64,000 bases of DNA from an uncultured Clostridiaceae bacterium (GTDB lineage Bacteria > Bacillota > Clostridia > Lachnospirales > Lachnospiraceae): contig CAMWUK010000001.1 in the NCBI GenBank assembly GCA_947177415.1, positions 1 to 64,000 of the forward strand, written 5' to 3'. Position numbers and translations under genes: made by a program. Under the pieces are notes generated by a model that saw nothing but the letters and a program-made list of their open reading frames with translations, did not search any database and was not told the DNA's origin. Numbering within the stretch: position 1 is the stretch's first letter; each line of letters starts with the position of its first letter. Of this stretch, positions 17,345 through 27,125 are shown one piece after another.

Positions 17345-19183
17345 ACAACTGAATAAAGTATATATTCTGTTGGATTAATGGCTTTCTGTCGCCATCAGTT
17401 CCATCATTTTTTCAAATCCCAACAGGTTTTTCGACCGTTTGATATTGTATCCCAGACACATGAGCGCAAATTCCCCCGTTACTTTCCGTAATCCTTTCAA
17501 CAGAAAGTAATCAAATCCCATCGCCCGTTTTATTGTTCCAAAAGGATGTTCCGACAGGCACATCCTTTCCGCCGTTTTATTTCTGTCTGGCTTTAGGAAA
17601 AATCTAACAATCTTCTTCCTCTCAAAATGGTATTTACCTTTTGTGCTCCTTCTTGTTTCAGGCTCTTTCCCTTCTGCCTTCAGCCAGTTCCTGCAAGGTT
17701 TTTCGAGACTATCCTTCGTAAAGTCAATCTCTTTCCACTCATTCTTTCCTTTGTAGCATTTATTCCTATCCGGGCAATGCCGGCATGCGTTTTTATTTGC
17801 GTACCGGATATTTCCATTTTTCTTGATGCATTTTTGTCGGAGGATTTCTCCTTTCGGGCAGTATACCAGATTCCTTTCCGGATCTCTGACAAAGTACCCT
17901 TCTTTTGCCCTTTCCACCATCTCTTCCTGTGTACCATATACAGATTTTTCAGATGCTTCCTTTTCCGTCTCATCGCACGCTTTTCTCCGAACCTCTCTGA
18001 CCTCTATATTAGATATCACATCCTTATATGCTTCCGGTATAACTCCTCCATGAAGCACTTTCGCCAGTTCCTCCGGTTCAGTACTTTCCACATTGACACC
18101 TTCCGTTTCCTCATATACGATCTCAAGCTCATATCCATCTTTTCCCTCATCTGTAATTACATGAGGGATGATGCCATCTTCAAGACACTTTACCATGTCC
18201 TCTTCGCTTTCATATCCTCTGTCCGCTACGGTCTCAATGATTCCCTCCGACTCTTTTCTTACTTCCTCAAGCGTGGAATCCAAAAGCCCATGGTCTGTTA
18301 CCCGGTTCGTCATATGAAAGCTGCGGATCAGATGTGTATTGGAGTCAACTGCCGTCTGGGGATTATATGCTACAACAAAACCATTTTTGCTCTTCATCAA
18401 TTTTGCATCAGCATCCGTAAGGGACATCTGTGACTGGCCGCTTTCTTCCATAAGTTTCTGGTAGCCCTCATATTTTTCCAAACGTTCCCGGGCTTCCTTC
18501 AGTTTTTCTTCAATAAGTTCTTTTGTCAGTTTGTCCGGGAGATCCTCAAAATCTTCCTGCTCATCCGCTTCATCAAGTATTCTTAAATACTCCTCGATAT
18601 GACCATTTAGCCATTTGATACGGTCATCAAGTTTATTCTTTGTAAAGTTATTGCTTTTTGAATTACAGGCTGCAAATTTGCTTCCGTCAACCGAGGTAAA
18701 TCCCCATTCCACCGCACCTGAAATTCTTTTGTTGAACTCATGGAATATTTTCCTGATACTGTCTATGTTGTCCTTACGGAAGTCTGATATGGTCCTGAAA
18801 TCAGGCTCTGCCCCGCCAAGCATCCATTTTACTTCGACATTCACTTTACAGCTTTTGGCAAGTTTTCTGGATGACTTTATCCCGTTATCACTGCCATAGA
18901 TATAAAGCTTATACAGACCCTTGGGATCATATGGCGGGCGTCCCTCTGATGCCATTTCTTTTACGCCGTAATCAGCGAGATCCAAACTGTTTACAAAGGC
19001 ATCTATAAGCCTTGCGGTACTTTCCGGGTCAACCATGGAATCCCATGTTGTCATCATCATCTGATTCCTGTCAAATGTCTCAACATAGTGCATCAAAATC
19101 ACCTCAAATGCAGCATTTTCATGCTTTTATTCTACCACATCTGTGGGCTTATAGCCAGTATCATATATACTTTATTCAGTTGT
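17345..19183 (-). mobile_element. IS1182-like insertion sequence with perfect 21-bp terminal inverted repeats
   Basis: ACAACTGAATAAAGTATATAT at 17345-17365, reverse complement at 19163-19183, bracketing the transposase. Confidence 0.85.
17375..19102 (-). CDS. IS1182-family transposase
   Basis: DPESTARLIDAFVNSLDL; GRPPYDPKGLYKLYIYG; AADRGYESEEDM-like; C-terminal CxxC cluster NACRHCPDRNKCYKG. Confidence 0.9.
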   Translation of the reverse strand: MILMHYVETFDRNQMMMTTWDSMVDPESTARLIDAFVNSLDLADYGVKEMASEGRPPYDPKGLYKLYIYGSDNGIKSSRKLAKSCKVNVEVKWMLGGAEPDFRTISDFRKDNIDSIRKIFHEFNKRISGAVEWGFTSVDGSKFAACNSKSNNFTKNKLDDRIKWLNGHIEEYLRILDEADEQEDFEDLPDKLTKELIEEKLKEARERLEKYEGYQKLMEESGQSQMSLTDADAKLMKSKNGFVVAYNPQTAVDSNTHLIRSFHMTNRVTDHGLLDSTLEEVRKESEGIIETVADRGYESEEDMVKCLEDGIIPHVITDEGKDGYELEIVYEETEGVNVESTEPEELAKVLHGGVIPEAYKDVISNIEVREVRRKACDETEKEASEKSVYGTQEEMVERAKEGYFVRDPERNLVYCPKGEILRQKCIKKNGNIRYANKNACRHCPDRNKCYKGKNEWKEIDFTKDSLEKPCRNWLKAEGKEPETRRSTKGKYHFERKKIVRFFLKPDRNKTAERMCLSEHPFGTIKRAMGFDYFLLKGLRKVTGEFALMCLGYNIKRSKNLLGFEKMMELMATESH

Positions 19184-19248
19184 CAAGGTACGCATTTTAT
19201 ATATAAATCATTTACGTTTTTTGCAGATGCATTTACCAAGTTACTTTG

Positions 19249-19722
19249 TCATGTCATATCAGGTTTTCGGACAGTCTGCCCTGTCAGAATCGGACAGGTA
19301 AGTGTACCGCCACCTGTCAGAGCAAACTTCTTTTCAGCAAGATTACTGTTTCTCCCCTCCGCCGATTCCAGAAAGTCAAGCAATGTCAGTTCCCCGCTCC
19401 CGTGGCATTTTGGGTTGCTGCCCTGTCCTTTCAGTGTATTTTTAGCCTGCTGGTATAATGCCTTCCTGTTGGGCGACACATCAGACATATACTCTGCACA
19501 CAATTCCGTCCGCCGCCTATGGATATATTCCAATTCTGCCTTGTTTGTAGTATTCGCAGCCTTTCGTGCCAGTTCCTTAATCTCGTCAGTAAACTCTCCT
19601 TTTGATTTACTGCTTTTCCCGGAACTTGGAATTATAGACCAGTCAGGTCCTCCACTACTGCTTAATGACATATGGCATTTTGTATTGGCAGAATTTACTG
19701 TGTTTGAAACCGAAATTCCCAT
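19249..19722 (-). CDS. Uncharacterised small protein of the DUF cluster, possibly IS-truncated
   Basis: MGISVSNTVNSANTKCHMSLSSSGGPDWSI...; stop 66 bp from the IS end. Confidence 0.5.
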   Translation of the reverse strand: MGISVSNTVNSANTKCHMSLSSSGGPDWSIIPSSGKSSKSKGEFTDEIKELARKAANTTNKAELEYIHRRRTELCAEYMSDVSPNRKALYQQAKNTLKGQGSNPKCHGSGELTLLDFLESAEGRNSNLAEKKFALTGGGTLTCPILTGQTVRKPDMT

Positions 19723-19830
19723 GAGTCCACCTCACAATTTATTTTTCTTATCCGCCGCCCCTCTTTCGTTTAGAGCCGCCCCTGCTCCCTTGCAATAATT
19801 CCGATCAGACCGCAGTGGCAAAGTTTTATG

Positions 19831-19924
19831 CGCCTCTGCAAAAAATGATATGATACCTCTAAAGCAGACAGATTAAATATAAAATTCTGTTACTTTAGAG
19901 GTATCATATCACAAACGCCTCTGC
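19831..19924. mobile_element. MITE-like hairpin (19-bp perfect inverted repeats) flanked by 9-bp direct repeats CGCCTCTGC
   Basis: TGATATGATACCTCTAAAG 19846-19864 / CTTTAGAGGTATCATATCA 19893-19911; CGCCTCTGC at 19831 and 19916. Confidence 0.5.
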
Positions 19925-19941
19925 GAAATAAGGGGCAGATT

Positions 19942-20685
19942 TTATATCTGTAAATCCAATGAACTACCTGAAACAGACGACCTTTTCACAAGTTTTCCTC
20001 CTGACTTCACAAGTGAACTTTCGATAGACCCTCTTGTGATTCCATTTAATGCTCCTGACGGAATCTCTTTTCCTGGCTCCCACTTAGGATCTATAGCTTT
20101 CACTGCATCAACAAAGGCCTGTCTATATGCACGCTCATATTGACTTAATGTATTACCTGCTGCTAATCTGTCATTTTTACTTATCTGGGGATACATCTTA
20201 CGATACACATCACTCCGCTTTGTTGTTTCCCCATTAGCAACACCATTTTCCTGTAAAAATTCTTTCTTTGTAAGTTCAAACATCTCGTCCCTACTACTTT
20301 CGGGTATAGAAATAATCCTGTTTTTGCTCGCAATGTTCTTATCAGTTACAGTAAGACCTGATACACCAAACGCCTGATTGATATGATCTCCATCTGCATC
20401 ATAATATTGCATTCGATTTTTAATTCCTTGAATTGTAAAATATCCGCCACCGCGACCAGCAGTCATCATACTTTTCACAACTGTTTGATATTGCTTACTA
20501 TTTGTATCAATCCCTGCTGCCCTTAACTGTGCCTGTACGGAAGAACTTGACAGGTCTGACATTTTAACCATATTTCCGCCTGATGCCGCATTTTTTGCAA
20601 CGTTTGTTACTCCAAACATCTGCTCAAACAAATAACTGTAATCCATATTCATTGACATTACCTCCTCGATATAAACAAAAAACAT
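19942..20685 (-). CDS. Uncharacterised protein (DUF3879-like from memory)
   Basis: Paralogue of 20777-21448; shared EFLQENGVANGETTKRSDVYR and C-terminal KRSSVSGSSLDLQI. Confidence 0.7.
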   Translation of the reverse strand: MFFVYIEEVMSMNMDYSYLFEQMFGVTNVAKNAASGGNMVKMSDLSSSSVQAQLRAAGIDTNSKQYQTVVKSMMTAGRGGGYFTIQGIKNRMQYYDADGDHINQAFGVSGLTVTDKNIASKNRIISIPESSRDEMFELTKKEFLQENGVANGETTKRSDVYRKMYPQISKNDRLAAGNTLSQYERAYRQAFVDAVKAIDPKWEPGKEIPSGALNGITRGSIESSLVKSGGKLVKRSSVSGSSLDLQI

Positions 20686-20776
20686 TTCTTGCCATATAGT
20701 CTACAATTTCTACTGCTGCCACTCTTTTGAAACCGTTTTTATTTCTCCCAAACGATTCTATTAAGCTGAAAAAATT

Positions 20777-21448
20777 TTATATCTGTAAATCCAATGAACT
20801 GCCTGAAACAGACGACCTTTTCACAAGCGTATTGCCACTTTTAACAAGTGTACTTTCTACGGACTCCCTTGTAACGCTGTCTAATATTCTAGGATCAAAT
20901 GACTGTCCCGGCCGCCAGTTTGGATTAGCCGCCTTTACTGCCTCATACATTGCAGAACGATATTTCCCCTCATACTGTTGCAAAGTCCATGTACCCTTTG
21001 CACGATCCTCTTTCTTTACGCTTAATTGATATTCTCTGAATATTTGCGACCTTTTCGTTGTATCGCCATTGGAAATTCCGTTCTCCTGAATAAACTCTCT
21101 TTTAACATTGTCAAACATCTTTTGCCTTGCATCATCAGAAACATCAATCAACTGCTGCCACGTTGAACGATCTACAGAACCATCTTCTCCATGATACATC
21201 CCAGGAACCACAATTCCCCCTGGTCCGATAAAATCTCCGTCAGAATTATAATTACGCATTACATTTCGCATATGTGCTTCACGTCCGCCCAATAACTCGT
21301 ACAACATTTTTTGTTCAGGTGTCATCATAGCTTCTTCTGCTATGACTGCCTCCAGTTTTTTCTTTTCCACTTCCTTATATTGCTTGTTACCAGTGTTAAT
21401 TCCCGTATAACCAGAATTATTTGCATTAAAACTAATATTCATATCCAT
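20777..21448 (-). CDS. Uncharacterised protein (DUF3879-like from memory), paralogue of previous
   Basis: EFIQENGISNGDTTKRSQIFR; same C-terminal tail. Confidence 0.7.
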   Translation of the reverse strand: MDMNISFNANNSGYTGINTGNKQYKEVEKKKLEAVIAEEAMMTPEQKMLYELLGGREAHMRNVMRNYNSDGDFIGPGGIVVPGMYHGEDGSVDRSTWQQLIDVSDDARQKMFDNVKREFIQENGISNGDTTKRSQIFREYQLSVKKEDRAKGTWTLQQYEGKYRSAMYEAVKAANPNWRPGQSFDPRILDSVTRESVESTLVKSGNTLVKRSSVSGSSLDLQI

Positions 21449-21454
21449 TACCTC

Positions 21455-22393
21455 CTATTTTTCTAAAAAACTCTGAAATCTCTTTGACAACTCATCTAAC
21501 TGCATTTGCTCCTTGTTTGTTCCATTATAATTTTCAATCGGATCAGCAACAAAATAATTCCTAAATCCCGCCAGTGCTCTTTCAAAACTGCTCCGAAAGT
21601 TTTCTTTGCTGCTTACATCAAGGTTAGCAAACATCTTGTATACATCATTGTTCGATTCTTTATTTACTTCTACGCTGTCTTTCCCTGTTGTATTTGTTGC
21701 CACCGGAGTAATTCCCTTTTTGTAATTAGGTGTTCCATGTTCCGCATAAAATTTCTCTCTTTCAACTTTTACCTGCTTTGCAGCAAACTCAACCATGCTG
21801 TTTACTTTATTGATTTTTTCCTCTGCCTGTTTACCGTATGCATTTGTTATCTGTTCTGCCACTTCGTCAGATAATCCCATTTCTTTGCAAGCATAGGAAA
21901 GCTGAGAGACCTTAAGTCCAAGCTGTGCATAAGTTCCTGGCTCCAATGTGTAGCCTAATGCTTCATCGCCTGCCTGATAACTGCCATCTGCATTAGGCGT
22001 AGCCTTTACAAAGCCCTGCTGTTCCAAGTCCATAATCACACTTTGCAGTTTCTCACTCTGCTCTTTCGTCACGCTTGCACCGTAAAAGCTGACCATGCCA
22101 TTTGCACTGTTACCGTTAATAATCCTGTGCATTGATGGATTGCTTTTTCCTCTTTGCTGCCCATCTATCCTCTGTTTTATTAACTCTGATATTTTTTGAG
22201 CCTCTGGAGAGTCTTTTGAAATCTCAACAATCACACCTAAATCCCTTTTTTCAGAATCTGGTGTATTCTTGACTTCTTCTTGCAAATCACTTGTTGTTTT
22301 CGGATTGTACTGATAACCGTTTGCTGCTCCTACATTTGAAACATCCATACATTCATCCTCCTTGATATAAACCAAAAATCCATTTTCTGCCAC
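21455..22393 (-). CDS. Uncharacterised protein of the DUF cluster
   Basis: ORF; likely start at MDVSNVGAANGYQYN. Confidence 0.65.
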   Translation of the reverse strand: MAENGFLVYIKEDECMDVSNVGAANGYQYNPKTTSDLQEEVKNTPDSEKRDLGVIVEISKDSPEAQKISELIKQRIDGQQRGKSNPSMHRIINGNSANGMVSFYGASVTKEQSEKLQSVIMDLEQQGFVKATPNADGSYQAGDEALGYTLEPGTYAQLGLKVSQLSYACKEMGLSDEVAEQITNAYGKQAEEKINKVNSMVEFAAKQVKVEREKFYAEHGTPNYKKGITPVATNTTGKDSVEVNKESNNDVYKMFANLDVSSKENFRSSFERALAGFRNYFVADPIENYNGTNKEQMQLDELSKRFQSFLEK

Positions 22394-22523
22394 TCGTCTT
22401 ATCTTTTATATCGTCACATCCATTACAATTATTTATAGAAAATTGCATTATTTTATCTGTTTGCACTTTTAAGTCATTACAATATAGTCGGATTGCACAT
22501 ACAATCTACAGAGAGGTGACGAT

Positions 22524-22853
22524 ATGATAGATTATAAAATCATAGGTAGCAGAATCCGAAAAAAGCGGTTAGAGCACAACCTTTCCCAAGAACGGCTGGC
22601 AGAATTATGCGAAGTCGGCACTACCCATATATCCCATATAGAAACAGGCAACTGTATTCCAAGCCTGAAAGTATTCATCACAATTCTTAATTCATTGTCC
22701 TGCTCTGCGGATGAACTTTTATGTGATGAATTGCAAAATGCAGAACACTCTTACTGCAGCCAAATTGCAAGTCTGCTTGAAGATTGTACCAGCCACGAAC
22801 TAATGATTATTACAGATACCATACAAGCCTTAAAAACATCACTGCGAAAATAG
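22524..22853 (+). CDS. XRE-family HTH regulator
   Basis: IGSRIRKKRLEHNLSQERLAELCEVGTTHISHIETGNCIPSLKVFITILNSL. Confidence 0.95.
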   Translation: MIDYKIIGSRIRKKRLEHNLSQERLAELCEVGTTHISHIETGNCIPSLKVFITILNSLSCSADELLCDELQNAEHSYCSQIASLLEDCTSHELMIITDTIQALKTSLRK

Positions 22854-22912
22854 GTCATTAAAGTTTCAACACATACTGTTTTCACACAGTCTATAATCCG
22901 AACACAAACGAC

Positions 22913-22950
22913 AAACCGCTGTACATGGCATAAATCCATTACAGCGGTTT
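22913..22950. terminator. Bidirectional terminator AAACCGCTGTA/TACAGCGGTTT
   Basis: Perfect 11-bp arms between convergent genes. Confidence 0.75.
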
Positions 22951-22994
22951 TCACATCACAAATTATTCCATGTATTCTTCTCCAACAATCCCGA

Positions 22995-23774
22995 TTAAAT
23001 ATGTATTTGAAAATCTCCAAAATCAAATACGCCATTCCCCTGTTTTAACTTTCCTTCATCTGATAATTTGCTAAATCCATTTTCAATCCTGCCAATTATA
23101 TCAATAGGAATGTTCAACTGATGATGTCCCGGTAATACTCTGCTTATACTTAAATGCTGTATTTTCCTAACAGACTGTAAAAACAACTGCGGATCTGTAG
23201 TAGGATAAAATGCGTCAAGACAGCCCTGATATATTAAGTCGCCAGAAAACAAATATTTTCTATCCGGTTCATAAAAGCAACAATGCCCCGGTGAATGTCC
23301 GGGCGTATGGATAACCGTCAGCTTTCTATCCCCTAAATCCAGACAGTCCCCATCATATAAAATCTTCTGCGGTGTTCCACTGAAAATTTGATATTCCTCA
23401 ATGTTAAAATTTTTCGGAAAATCACATGGTTTACACATCAGATTACTTTTTACTGCCTGTAACGGGATTGGAAACTGAACCGATAACCAGTCTTTTTCCT
23501 TTTCATGCACTGCAATGTCCTTAAAATATTTATGCCCACCAATATGGTCCCAATGGATATGTGTAGTAATTACCATAACAGGTAGTGATGTTAAACTATC
23601 CACAATTCTCTTTATATTGTCAACTCCTAAGCCAGTATCAATCAAAACAGCTTTTTCCGTCCCACACAATAGATAGCAATGAGTTTCTTCCCAATGCTTA
23701 TATTCACTGATCGCAAACGTGTCACGGTCAATCGTTCCTATTGTAAACCAGTCTGTCATATTCACATCATGCAT
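22995..23774 (-). CDS. MBL-fold metallo-hydrolase
   Basis: VITTHIHWDHIGGHKYF; HTPGHSPGHCCFY; FSGDLIYQG. Confidence 0.93.
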   Translation of the reverse strand: MHDVNMTDWFTIGTIDRDTFAISEYKHWEETHCYLLCGTEKAVLIDTGLGVDNIKRIVDSLTSLPVMVITTHIHWDHIGGHKYFKDIAVHEKEKDWLSVQFPIPLQAVKSNLMCKPCDFPKNFNIEEYQIFSGTPQKILYDGDCLDLGDRKLTVIHTPGHSPGHCCFYEPDRKYLFSGDLIYQGCLDAFYPTTDPQLFLQSVRKIQHLSISRVLPGHHQLNIPIDIIGRIENGFSKLSDEGKLKQGNGVFDFGDFQIHI

Positions 23775-23816
23775 TTACCTTCCATCCTCCGTTCACTAAA
23801 ATACATTGTATTTATG

Positions 23817-25004
23817 TCATATTTCCCATTTCCATTCTTCATAATATTTTCGATGGGTTTCTTCACACCACTTCTCATAAATTTTAGCAGTCTTAGCAAC
23901 TTGAAAAACAGAATAAGCCCCTCCTGCCCATTCATTTCTATCCTCCTCTTGTATATAAAATTGATACTCCTCCTGAATTTCTTCATCAGTAAAATCTACA
24001 AAATGTTCCTCAAAATAAATCTCAAATTCTTCTCTATCCTCTTTATCCTTGAATATCAGTATTTGATTTCTGTTTGCCTCCCGACTAGAGATGTTACATT
24101 TTCCATGAGTAAAAATTTTCAAAAGTTTTCCTTCGATTTTGCTCAAGTCATAATAAGTATACCAATAATCCATTTTGAATTTCGGCACCGTTTCTTTTGC
24201 CTCAGGCAAATATCTCCTATACTCATCAAAGCTCCACATATTTGTTTCATAAATGATAGTATTATGATAGAGAATATTTAATTTTGCCCAATAAAAAACT
24301 GGATGTGCATAAAATGCCGTAGCCGGAACCCATCCCTGCCGAAAATCATCCTCCAATTCCATACGAAACTCTGGAAAATCCATATGATATGCATACTTTT
24401 TATTTCCCCAGTCAAACTGCCACCGATCATATTCCTCCAGACGCATATTCAACCTCTGCATTATAGATAACTCTATTCCAAATCGCTTTTTCCAAAGGTG
24501 CTCTATACAAGAATATGGCGCCGCCTCACTTGTTCCTGCTTTCCTATCATTCAATCTTACATATATCTCGCCATGAATAACTTTCTTTTCGCCATCAACA
24601 AAATCCTTTTCAATGTAATATGGCGTATGATTTGTATTGAATACTGTCAATACATCAACTTCGTGTCCTTCTAATATAATTGTCTGTAAATCAATCTCTG
24701 GAACATACACAGAAAAGTGTTTTCCAGATAAAAATTGTGATAACTGATTTAATCTTAGTCTATGGGTATCCTTTTCCACTCCGACTACTTTCATTGTATA
24801 ATCTTCAATTCCATAAATTATATAGGCATCCCTATCCTCCTGATTATTAGCCATACAGATTATATCCAATAACAGTTCCGCCTTATTTGATGAATAGGCT
24901 TTCTTAAAATCCCAATAAGAACCTTCCCTGCCTAATTCTCTAAGTTTCTGCACAAGGATTATTAAATCCTCTGAATTATTATTCAACGACATTTTCTTTA
25001 TCAC
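23817..25004 (-). CDS. AlbA_2/Schlafen-like ATP-binding protein
   Basis: REGSYWDFKKAYSSNKAELLLDIICMANNQEDRDAYIIYGIED...VVGVEKD. Confidence 0.8.
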   Translation of the reverse strand: MIKKMSLNNNSEDLIILVQKLRELGREGSYWDFKKAYSSNKAELLLDIICMANNQEDRDAYIIYGIEDYTMKVVGVEKDTHRLRLNQLSQFLSGKHFSVYVPEIDLQTIILEGHEVDVLTVFNTNHTPYYIEKDFVDGEKKVIHGEIYVRLNDRKAGTSEAAPYSCIEHLWKKRFGIELSIMQRLNMRLEEYDRWQFDWGNKKYAYHMDFPEFRMELEDDFRQGWVPATAFYAHPVFYWAKLNILYHNTIIYETNMWSFDEYRRYLPEAKETVPKFKMDYWYTYYDLSKIEGKLLKIFTHGKCNISSREANRNQILIFKDKEDREEFEIYFEEHFVDFTDEEIQEEYQFYIQEEDRNEWAGGAYSVFQVAKTAKIYEKWCEETHRKYYEEWKWEI

Positions 25005-25193
25005 TCTTACACCTTTCTTATAAAATTAAACCATCAATACCGTCTTGCGAACTATTTATTTTATTATTTTTACATAGTTCATTTATGTTTGTATTCTATA
25101 ACAGCAAATGTTATAATTCAATATAAATAGTCGTACTATGCGAAATATATATATTTACTTATTTTATATAGTTCGTCAATTAAAGGAGAAATA

Positions 25194-26318
25194 ATGTTCA
25201 TTTATAATTTTGATACTGCAAACAAAAAAATAACTGAATATGATGATGAAAACGGTTCTTATTCTCAAAGTATCGAATTGAGTCAACCATTATTAGATTT
25301 TATCAACTTCGATTTTTCTCAATATGATTTATTAAGGAATGAAATACTTTTATTTATTCAAAAATTTGAGAGAAGATTTGATTGTGATGAAATCGAAACA
25401 GGCAGAATACTTGCAAATATTAAAAAATTCTTTCCGAATTTACATATATACGATATTGATGGTGGAGATGTGGTATGGTGGAAAGCGGAACTTATCTTTC
25501 ACTTAACATCACAATACAATCGTTTTTTTGCTCCTTGTGATTATAGCGAGTATACAATTCAAGATAATAATGATTTCGACTATTTAAGCTTACAAAAAGA
25601 AATAATAAGCATAGTTGAAAAAATATTTGATATAGACTATGGAGATTTTATTACAGGTTTTACTCCTTTATGCCGAATGAACCACTATTATAACAGACCA
25701 CTTCATTTTAATGAAAAAGCTGTTATATTACCAAGCGAAAAAGAAAAATTTACAAACCGTTATGAGTTATTCGCAATACCTTTTATTGACCCTGAAGAAA
25801 AAAATGAAACATCTATGGCTGAATATAATCTAAAAGAACCGCAAAGACAAAAATACACCAAGAATAACCTGAATGTACTTAATGGATATGAATTTATGAC
25901 ATTAAGAGAGGCTTTTGACTGTGAAATTTTCAAAATGGCCCAAACGGGAATTTATTTAAAACGTTGTGAGTATTGTGGCAAATACTTTATATTCAATCCG
26001 AATAAACCAGCAAGATACTGTAACACAAAACTTTCCAATATAAATATGACCTGCCAACAAGTTGCCTCTCAAGAGAAATATAATAAAAATATTTCTCCAA
26101 TACAGAAAGCGTACACAAATGCACTGAAAAGCAGAAACAAGTTTATTCCTTCAAAGAAAAGTGGATTGAGAACCCCGGAACAATCCCTAGAATATGAAAG
26201 ATGGAAAACTAAAAATTCTAAAATAAAAAAAGAATATCAACAAAAATATGATAATGCTAAAACACCTGCACAAAGAGAAAAAATAGTAGAGGAATTTAAA
26301 AGTAAATTAGGTTCTTAG
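25194..26318 (+). CDS. Zinc-ribbon/CGNR-like C-terminal protein (DUF6076-like)
   Basis: YLKRCEYCGKYFIFNPNKPARYCNTKLSNINMTCQQ; AT-rich gene. Confidence 0.6.
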   Translation: MFIYNFDTANKKITEYDDENGSYSQSIELSQPLLDFINFDFSQYDLLRNEILLFIQKFERRFDCDEIETGRILANIKKFFPNLHIYDIDGGDVVWWKAELIFHLTSQYNRFFAPCDYSEYTIQDNNDFDYLSLQKEIISIVEKIFDIDYGDFITGFTPLCRMNHYYNRPLHFNEKAVILPSEKEKFTNRYELFAIPFIDPEEKNETSMAEYNLKEPQRQKYTKNNLNVLNGYEFMTLREAFDCEIFKMAQTGIYLKRCEYCGKYFIFNPNKPARYCNTKLSNINMTCQQVASQEKYNKNISPIQKAYTNALKSRNKFIPSKKSGLRTPEQSLEYERWKTKNSKIKKEYQQKYDNAKTPAQREKIVEEFKSKLGS

Positions 26319-26347
26319 TTTACTTAATCTGCATTGTACCAGTAAAG

Positions 26348-26384
26348 AAAAAATGAGAGGTATGCGTTACACATACCCCTCACA
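26348..26384 (-). terminator. Terminator at the end of the conjugative operon
   Basis: Minus strand GAGGGGTATG...CATACCTCTC followed by T-run. Confidence 0.6.
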
Positions 26385-26395
26385 CACGGCATTTC

Positions 26396-27052
26396 CTATC
26401 TGCTTTTTTGCACTTCTTGCGTTACCGTCCGCCCTGCTGCCTCAGCCATTTGTTCCGCACCATGCTCCCTCTGATACTGCTCAAACAGTTCTGCACCATA
26501 TTTCACCTGCGGTTCTGCTACGGCAATACACGGTAATGGAGTTTCCGCCTGTCTGCCCTTTCCCTGCTGCCCACGGCATTCCTCCACTGCTTTCTCCAGA
26601 CTCTCCACTCTGTCGATTGCCCTGTCCACTTTATCTTTTACGGCAACCAGCTTTTTCCTCATACCGGTTATCTGCGTTATTTTATAAAGAGCTTTCTGCC
26701 CTTTCCGCTTTACCGCATCCACAATCTTTCCTGCCCTCTCACAGATTTTCTGTTTCACTTCGTTTATCTGCTGTTTGAGTGAATCGCACTGTTTCTGTAA
26801 AGTATCCGCTGCTTTCTGCAGGCCGTCTTTCACATGCTTTGATATGGTGTCCTCTTTCATGGACACAAGCTCCTGCCGCACGTTTTTTATTTCTTCTGTC
26901 ATAGATGATAACTGTCGTTCCAGCGTTCCCACATACCCACACAACTGTTTTACCTGTTCTGCCTGTGCGCTCATCTGGTTATTTGTGAGTAATTCCAAAA
27001 GTTCCACAATACGGTTATCACTGCTGATCGTCTGTCCTTCTGCCAATTCCAT
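26396..27052 (-). CDS. Coiled-coil hypothetical protein of the conjugative element
   Basis: Heptad-rich ORF (QVKQLCGYVGTLERQLSSMTEEIKNVRQEL). Confidence 0.65.
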   Translation of the reverse strand: MELAEGQTISSDNRIVELLELLTNNQMSAQAEQVKQLCGYVGTLERQLSSMTEEIKNVRQELVSMKEDTISKHVKDGLQKAADTLQKQCDSLKQQINEVKQKICERAGKIVDAVKRKGQKALYKITQITGMRKKLVAVKDKVDRAIDRVESLEKAVEECRGQQGKGRQAETPLPCIAVAEPQVKYGAELFEQYQREHGAEQMAEAAGRTVTQEVQKSR

Positions 27053-27125
27053 CCTCTCCTTTCACTGCACCGGAACCGGGGAAACAGACGCTCCCCGGCT
27101 CCGGCAAACCATTTCCTAACCGGTA

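Noticed and set aside
17627-18433. 268-aa plus-strand ORF
   Set aside because: Antisense to the IS1182-like transposase; composition-driven, no recognisable motif
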